Assembly: GCA_046542255.1 (NCBI GenBank)
Contig: JBKHBT010000062.1
Coordinates: forward strand, 1-20,112
Length of the DNA stretch: 20,112 nt
From: JBKHBT01 sp046542255
Lineage (GTDB): Bacteria > UBP14 > UBA6098 > JBKHBT01
Direction: 5' to 3'
The first letter of the stretch is position 1; every line of letters begins with the position of its first letter. The notes beneath the pieces are model-generated. The model saw only the letters and a list, made by a program, of their open reading frames with translations, was not told the origin of the DNA and did no database searches. A program made the position numbers and the translations under genes. Shown piece by piece: positions 15,269 through 20,112 of the stretch.

Positions 15269-16528
15269 ATTAGATATTTTATTCAGAATAATTTCTAACC
15301 CACAGGAACTATAACAAACCATAATTCCGACTGTAACAGTAGAGAAACGGCCGATAGCAAATAAGGGCAAATGAGCCATAAAATATAAAAGAGAAATAAT
15401 AAGAGGGATATATTCAATTTTTCTTTTCTTTTCTTTTCGGTAGATTGTTGTAAGCGCAACTATCAATAAAATGAATAAAGGCAAGCGAAAGATGATCATT
15501 ATCAAGCTCTTGTAAGTCGATAGATAGGTTGTCCAATACATTATCGAATTTATCACAAATTTTTCTAATAAGAAAAGTGGATTTTCTTTTAGCTCATCTA
15601 TCGCTAAATACAAATGTATAGAATCTGATGCCATGTCCCATTCAGCCTGCGAAAAGTTATCCGGAATAGCGGCATTTATTGAATCGGATTTGGCCGATGT
15701 ATAATTCCAAAGCTTCAGATAGGAAAGTGGCGCCTTTTTGTAGTTCTCGACAAAACGATTGCCTCGATAAAGATTATAGCCACCGAGTAGATGCACAGGG
15801 ATAATCTTATTCGATAATCTATAATTTCTATATGTCCATGGTGCGATGATCGCCAGTGAAATCAAAAACAATATGATCGCCTTTTTGTATCGTTTAAGCC
15901 AAAAAGCTGCAATAAAAAATATTGGAATGTAGATCAAAAAGGTGGATTTTATCAGAGCTGCAAGTGCAATTGCTATCGAAAGATAGATATAATTCTTGAT
16001 ATTGTCGCTTTTATATGCAATGATAGCAAGATATGCGATTAAAGCCATAAAAAATGTTGTGAGTGTCTCGAGCATAACCATTCCAGGATATCGAAAGACA
16101 AGAGGATGAAATACCAATATGATGCCTGTAACTAACCCGGCAAAAGAACTAAATAGCTCCTTTGCAGTTTTATAACCATAGAACACCGTAAATGAAGCGA
16201 AAAGGCTTTGTAAAATGATAAGGATAATAAACCAGTTATTTTTGCTAAGTATATAACAGAAGCCAACAATAATAGGATAAAGCGGGCCGCGATTTAGCGT
16301 TGGCCCTTTATCGGCATCGAAAGCAATCATCCCGTGCTCTACCAGATTGATGCCAAGCTCTGCATGACCATCGGGATTGAATTTGGTATGTATAATCCTG
16401 GATGCGCCCAAAGATACAAAAATCAAATTGAAAGACAATAACAATAGAAATGAAAACACCAATAGATAAATCGGTATCTTCTTCTCTTTGTCAGAAGCAA
16501 AGTTTTTAATTTTTTCTATCAAATACAA
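15251..16528 (-). CDS. Integral-membrane glycosyltransferase (GT-C fold, PMT/ArnT-like)
   Basis: 425 residues from TTG 16528; no ATG or strong ribosome site is seen, and the start lies four bases after the crtN-type stop, so translation is probably coupled. The protein has many membrane spans; the first loop holds an acidic pair region ('NPDGHAELGINLVEHG', about 51-66) and 'RGPLYPIIVGFCY' (about 79-91), the pattern of GT39/PMT_2-type enzymes that move a sugar from a lipid-phosphate donor to an acceptor on the outer side of the inner membrane. The substrate is unknown. Its place at the end of the carotenoid operon invites the idea that it glycosylates the carotenoid, but known carotenoid glycosyltransferases (CrtQ, CrtX) are of another fold. 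A role in lipid A or surface glycan modification is equally possible. Confidence 0.75.
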   Translation of the reverse strand: MYLIEKIKNFASDKEKKIPIYLLVFSFLLLLSFNLIFVSLGASRIIHTKFNPDGHAELGINLVEHGMIAFDADKGPTLNRGPLYPIIVGFCYILSKNNWFIILIILQSLFASFTVFYGYKTAKELFSSFAGLVTGIILVFHPLVFRYPGMVMLETLTTFFMALIAYLAIIAYKSDNIKNYIYLSIAIALAALIKSTFLIYIPIFFIAAFWLKRYKKAIILFLISLAIIAPWTYRNYRLSNKIIPVHLLGGYNLYRGNRFVENYKKAPLSYLKLWNYTSAKSDSINAAIPDNFSQAEWDMASDSIHLYLAIDELKENPLFLLEKFVINSIMYWTTYLSTYKSLIMIIFRLPLFILLIVALTTIYRKEKKRKIEYIPLIISLLYFMAHLPLFAIGRFSTVTVGIMVCYSSCGLEIILNKISNKKGES

Positions 16529-16532
16529 TGTA

Positions 16533-18017
16533 TTATTTTGCTAATTCTGTCATTATATCGGCCGAGATTCTTCCTGATTCATATATTGTCGGTAGGCCGC
16601 TACCCGGATGTGTTCCACCGCCGACAAGATATACATTTTCGACATCCTCGAATTTATTATGCGGCCTAAATATAAGCATCTGGCCGACATTGTGCGCAAG
16701 ATTAAAGGTCGCGCCACGATAGACATTCAGTTCATTTTCCCATTGTGCTGGGGTTATCATTTTTTCTTCTACGATATGCTCTCGAAGGCCGGTTAATTTG
16801 CCCCGGTTTTCGACAATATCCAGTACCTTATCGCGGAAACCATCGGCATCTTTATCCCAATCGATATTGGATTGATTATTAGCGATGGGAACAAGTAAAT
16901 AGATCGTGGATTGGCCTTCTGGAGCAAGTGTTGGGTCGGTTGCTACGGCATTCTGAATATAGACCGAAGGATCCTCGGATAGAACGCCACTAACTGCGAT
17001 TTCATCGACATTTTTCTTATAGTCTTCTGCGAAAACAATATTATTATGTGGAATATCATAGACTTTGTCAACACCGAGATATAGCATGAAAGTCGAGCAA
17101 GAGAATTTCTTCTTATGGATTTTCTCGGGCTTCCATTTTTTTAGGTCTTTGGAGTCGAAGAGATTATTTATGGCATAGCCGAAATCAGCGTTGACTACTA
17201 CATAGTCCGATTCTTTGAAATCACCATTTTCCAGGATTATACCATTTGCCTTGCCATTTTCGACCGAGACCTTCTTGACCGGCGAAGAAAGGTGAATTTT
17301 ACCGCCATCTTCTTCGAGAATCTTAGCCATTTGATGCGAAATTTCATTAAGGCCGCCAATCGGATGATAAATTCCGCCATTATGTTCTATATAGGAAATT
17401 ATTGTGAATGTTCCCGGACATTCCCATGGAGACATTCCAAGATATTTCGCCTGGAATGTGAAAGCGATCTTAAGGTCATCATCGGAATAGTATCTTCCGA
17501 GGACATCGAAAAGGCTCACATGAGCATCGAGATATGGCAAAGCTTTAATAAATCTTTTGGAAAAGAAATCGGTGTATCTATCATAAGGCACCTGTAGGCA
17601 GGGTACGAGCTTGTCATATTTTTGTTTTTCACGCTTGAGAAGCCGCCAGTATCCTTCTTCATTCCCTGGGAAGAGCTTTTTGATCTGCTCATAGGTCTTC
17701 TGCTGGTCTTTATGTGATGGGAAGAATTCTCTACCATCATGATATGCAAGCCGATACATTGGATCGACCTCTTTGATATCCAGATAGTCTTCGATCTTTC
17801 GGCCAGCCAGCTTGAACATATCCTCTAAAATGTTTTTCATCATAAGAAATGTCGGGCCCATATCGAATATGAAATCGCCGAGTTTTATGGCTTGATTTCT
17901 TCCGCCAACAACCGGGTCTTTTTCATATATTTCCACATCGAAACCCCGATGCTGAAGAATCATCGCATTTGTCAAACCGCCTGGCCCTGCGCCTATTACA
18001 ATAACTTTTTTTCCCAT
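16533..18017 (-). CDS. crtN: Carotenoid desaturase of the CrtN/CrtI family
   Basis: 494 residues from ATG 18017 with GGAGA six bases upstream. FAD-binding Rossmann motif 'VIVIGAGPGGLTNAM' (about 5-19), then 'VVGGRNQ' and 'FDMGPTFLMM', and C-terminal 'NVYLVGGGTHPGSGLPTIYESGR' split across about 462-485, all hallmarks of phytoene-desaturase-type oxidoreductases. 'FSCSTFMLYLGVD', 'HNNIVFAEDYKKN' and 'DPSVYI...DPTLAPEG' recall staphylococcal CrtN (dehydrosqualene desaturase, about 500 residues) more than plant-type enzymes. It would introduce double bonds into a colourless C30 or C40 precursor at the membrane. Family assignment is firm; C30 versus C40 substrate is inferred from recalled similarity. 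Middle gene of the operon, 41 bases after the crtP-type stop. Confidence 0.88.
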   Translation of the reverse strand: MGKKVIVIGAGPGGLTNAMILQHRGFDVEIYEKDPVVGGRNQAIKLGDFIFDMGPTFLMMKNILEDMFKLAGRKIEDYLDIKEVDPMYRLAYHDGREFFPSHKDQQKTYEQIKKLFPGNEEGYWRLLKREKQKYDKLVPCLQVPYDRYTDFFSKRFIKALPYLDAHVSLFDVLGRYYSDDDLKIAFTFQAKYLGMSPWECPGTFTIISYIEHNGGIYHPIGGLNEISHQMAKILEEDGGKIHLSSPVKKVSVENGKANGIILENGDFKESDYVVVNADFGYAINNLFDSKDLKKWKPEKIHKKKFSCSTFMLYLGVDKVYDIPHNNIVFAEDYKKNVDEIAVSGVLSEDPSVYIQNAVATDPTLAPEGQSTIYLLVPIANNQSNIDWDKDADGFRDKVLDIVENRGKLTGLREHIVEEKMITPAQWENELNVYRGATFNLAHNVGQMLIFRPHNKFEDVENVYLVGGGTHPGSGLPTIYESGRISADIMTELAK

Positions 18018-18058
18018 TTTATCTCCATTCGCTTATTTTACAGCTTAATATGCATATT

Positions 18059-19546
18059 TTATTCAAAATCTTCAATTATTTTATCGCGAATCATCTGTCC
18101 TGAATAAAGAACCATAGGCATACCGCTACCCGGATTGACACTGCCGCCGACAAAATAAAGATTATCATATTTTTCGCTTCTCTTTGGTGCTCGAAGGCCT
18201 TTATTGCGGTGTTTATCGGCAATCACGCCATATATCGAGCCATGGTCGGAATAGTACATCTTTTCTAAATCGTGTGGTGTCAGAATATCTTCAACCACGA
18301 TATGGTCCCGAATATTCTCAAGGCCCATTCTCTCGACTTTGTCATAGCAACGTTCTTTGAGTTGATCATATTCTTCCATCGGGAAAGGCGGATCTTGAAT
18401 TGCGGGAATATGCGGAAGCATCTTGATTATCTCATGTCCTTCGGGGGCAATTGTTTTGTCTGTCCTGGTTGGCGCGACAAGATAGATAGTAGGATCATTT
18501 GGCATGATCTTTTTATTATGAATATCATCCATATGTCGATATAGATTTTCTGCGAAAAAGAAATTATGGTGCCCAAGCTGCGGATATTCTCTATCCAGTC
18601 CGATATGGATTACAAGGCCAGATGCAGATGGTTCCCAACGATGATGATATTTTTTCATGAAATGCTTGTCTTCGCCAAGTAGTTTCTCATACGCCGGAAT
18701 AACTTCCATATTCGAGACGATTATATCGGCTTCGACATAATTATTATTAGCAAGAATAATGCCATTTACTTCATCCGAATCGCTAACTATTTGTTTAACT
18801 TCGGAATTTAGGTGTATTTCGATATTTAGCTCTTTCATCAATTTTTGGAATCCTTCGGAAATACCAAACATACCGCCATCGACATACCATTCTCCATATC
18901 CCAGTTGCGAATATGGCAAAAGGTTCAGAAGTGCAGGGGCATTGTAGGGCGATGAGCCGACATATTTGATAAAAAAGCTCATAATGTCACGAAGGTATGG
19001 ATTTTTGATATGCTTTTCGACAGAATGCCGCATAATATTGAAATAATCGGTTTTCTTGATAATTTCAGTCATATTGTGGCCTTCGGTAACTTCGCGAATC
19101 GAATCGGCACCTTTTTTGAAATAGTTATCTACAGCAAAACGCCAAAGCCTTCTTGAATAGTCGAGAAATTCATAGAAACCATCCACTTCGTCATCATCGA
19201 AACGGGAAAGCTCCTTTTCCATATTCTTGAAATCACCCCAGAGATCGACAATTGTTCCGTCTTTGAAAAAGTTTCGCCATTGAGGCTCTATTTGCCTTAT
19301 GCTGATATAGTTTGACATATTTTTGCCTGCCATTTCGAAGAGTTTTGCGAAGATATGTGGCAGAATCATAATCGATGGCCCGAGGTCGAATTTGAAGCCA
19401 TCTATTTCTTTGACATTTAATTTCCCGCCAATATGGCTGTTTTTTTCGTATATTGATACATTATAACCAGCAGTAGCAAGAGAGATTGCGGCGGATATAC
19501 CACCCAAACCAGCTCCGATGATTACGATTTTTTCTGATTTTGGCAT
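18059..19546 (-). CDS. crtP: Carotenoid oxygenase/desaturase of the CrtP type (4,4'-diaponeurosporene oxidase-like)
   Basis: 495 residues from ATG 19546, with AAAGGA seven to eight bases upstream. 'IVIIGAGLGGISAAI' (about 7-21) is the FAD motif. Many segments recall S. aureus CrtP (497 residues): 'FKFDLGPSIMILPHIFAKLFE', 'FFIKYVGSSPYNAPALL', 'SNMEVIPAYEKLL', 'HHNFFFAENLY', 'DPTIYLVAPTRTDKTIAPEG', 'KMLPHIPAIQDPPF', 'GSIYGVIADKHRNKG' and 'NLYFVGGSVNPGSGMPM' are all of that type. CrtP oxidises the terminal methyl of 4,4'-diaponeurosporene on the way to staphyloxanthin. Family is clear; exact product is inferred. First gene of the leftward operon, so its promoter lies in 19547-19700; no convincing one was found (TTGAAC at 19600-19595 has no good -10 at the right distance). 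Confidence 0.87.
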   Translation of the reverse strand: MPKSEKIVIIGAGLGGISAAISLATAGYNVSIYEKNSHIGGKLNVKEIDGFKFDLGPSIMILPHIFAKLFEMAGKNMSNYISIRQIEPQWRNFFKDGTIVDLWGDFKNMEKELSRFDDDEVDGFYEFLDYSRRLWRFAVDNYFKKGADSIREVTEGHNMTEIIKKTDYFNIMRHSVEKHIKNPYLRDIMSFFIKYVGSSPYNAPALLNLLPYSQLGYGEWYVDGGMFGISEGFQKLMKELNIEIHLNSEVKQIVSDSDEVNGIILANNNYVEADIIVSNMEVIPAYEKLLGEDKHFMKKYHHRWEPSASGLVIHIGLDREYPQLGHHNFFFAENLYRHMDDIHNKKIMPNDPTIYLVAPTRTDKTIAPEGHEIIKMLPHIPAIQDPPFPMEEYDQLKERCYDKVERMGLENIRDHIVVEDILTPHDLEKMYYSDHGSIYGVIADKHRNKGLRAPKRSEKYDNLYFVGGSVNPGSGMPMVLYSGQMIRDKIIEDFE

Positions 19547-19784
19547 AATATGTCCTTTCTTTCATTATTCTAATAATTCAAGATACTAAATTTGGTTCAA
19601 AATGTCATTCATTTTTATTAAAAAACTCTAATTTTCCCAAGGATTAATAAGAAATTTTTAACATCGATTCTGTTTTTATCGGAATGTAAACTTTTGTATT
19701 TGCATAATATTAAGCAACATATAGCTTTACTGAATTTAAGTTAAATGTTGAAATTCAATTAGTAGATAAACAAGACTACTGCCC

Positions 19785-19894
19785 TCGCTACAAAGCTCTG
19801 CCCCAAACACTCTCGCTACAAAGCTCTCCCCTAAACACCGTCGCTACAAAGCTCTGCCCCAAACACCCTCGCTACAAAGCTCTGCTTTGTAGCG
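19785..19894. repeat. 28-base tandem array ending in a perfect hairpin
   Basis: Units start at 19785, 19813, 19841 and 19869. Each begins TCGCTACAAAGCTCT; three are followed by a C/A-rich stretch ending AAACAC and two variable bases (TC, CG, CC). The second copy has two substitutions. The fourth copy departs after the shared start and completes a perfect palindrome: CGCTACAAAGC (19870-19880), TCT, GCTTTGTAGCG (19884-19894). The units abut with no unique spacers, so this is not a CRISPR. Confidence 0.9.
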
Positions 19895-19971
19895 CAATAT
19901 TTTCCGAAGTTCCGTTTCGATTCTTGTACTGCCCCCCTAAAGAATCAAAGCATACAAAATATTGAAGTTTA

Positions 19972-19986
19972 AAAAGCTCCGCTTTT
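19972..19986. repeat. Small perfect hairpin AAAAGC-TCC-GCTTTT
   Basis: Six-base arms around a 3-base loop. The centre (GC, three bases, GC) is the same as in the hairpins at 17-39, 91-113 and 19870-19894, suggesting one family of short palindromes in this genome's intergenic DNA. Confidence 0.5.
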
Positions 19987-20112
19987 CAACAAGGATAAAA
20001 GCACAAGGTTGTTTATTTAGCACAATTTTTAACTCTGAATTTGGTTTTTTAATATTTGAGTTTCTTTGGAAACCTTTAATTATCTCTTTTAAAGCCATAT
20101 ATATAACATATA

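Larger units (their letters stand above)
19547..20112. other. 566-base region without genes
   Basis: I see no coding sequence on either strand. It holds the upstream region of the crt operon (19547-19780, AT-rich), the 28-base tandem array (19785-19894), a GATTCTT / AAGAATC inverted repeat (19919-19925 with 19940-19946) whose loop contains six C, a small hairpin (19972-19986), and AT-rich sequence to the window end. Confidence 0.7.

Noticed and set aside
19785..19894. CRISPR array
   Set aside because: Units are contiguous with only two variable bases between them, there are no spacers, and no cas genes are present.

Overview
The window reads as a stretch of chromosome from a Gram-negative, AT-rich bacterium, probably an uncultivated lineage. 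The evidence is a type IVa pilus alignment/secretin operon (pilM-N-O-P-Q), which needs an outer membrane, and secreted multi-domain proteins built from adhesin and tail-fibre-like modules typical of the FCB superphylum and related candidate phyla. A two-gene CrtN/CrtP-type carotenoid module is also present. I cannot name the phylum from sequence alone. No phage, transposase, tRNA, rRNA or CRISPR genes were seen.

Layout. 1-150: two copies of a 66-base repeat ending in a perfect 16-base-arm palindrome, then a terminator of an off-window gene (173-207). 222-707: small ORF carrying a conserved module that is normally the C-terminal end of long surface proteins. 889-5193 (+): a 1,434-residue secreted protein with eight 14-residue YadA-head repeats, two jelly-roll/MAM-like domains, a very glycine-rich domain resembling that of the ALK receptor, and a C-terminal coiled coil. 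8211-5385 (-): a two-gene operon of a small secreted protein and a 710-residue tail-fibre-like protein with four 53-54-residue repeats; it converges on the previous gene, with a terminator for each strand in the gap. 8391-8966 (+): a GNAT acetyltransferase. 9153-10355 (+): an exported N-acetylmuramoyl-L-alanine amidase. 10409-15268 (+): a canonical promoter, a structured leader with competing stems, then pilM, pilN, pilO, an AMIN-PilP fusion and a short AMIN-less PilQ secretin, tightly coupled and closed by a terminator. 19546-15251 (-): crtP-type, crtN-type and a membrane glycosyltransferase, probably one operon. 19547-20112: no genes, but a 28-base tandem array that ends in a perfect hairpin.

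How the genes fit together. The pil operon encodes the inner-membrane platform (PilM/N/O), periplasmic connector (PilP) and outer-membrane pore (PilQ) of a type IV pilus; the amidase just upstream could open the peptidoglycan for such a machine or act in cell division. The three surface-protein genes share modules with one another and are probably adhesins or surface fibres. The crt pair suggests a C30 (diapophytoene-derived) carotenoid that is desaturated and terminally oxidised, possibly then glycosylated.

The most interesting points are the bacterial ALK-like Gly-rich plus MAM arrangement, the move of the AMIN domain from PilQ to PilP, the pilM leader that could act as an attenuator, and the matching architecture of the repeat arrays at both ends of the window.
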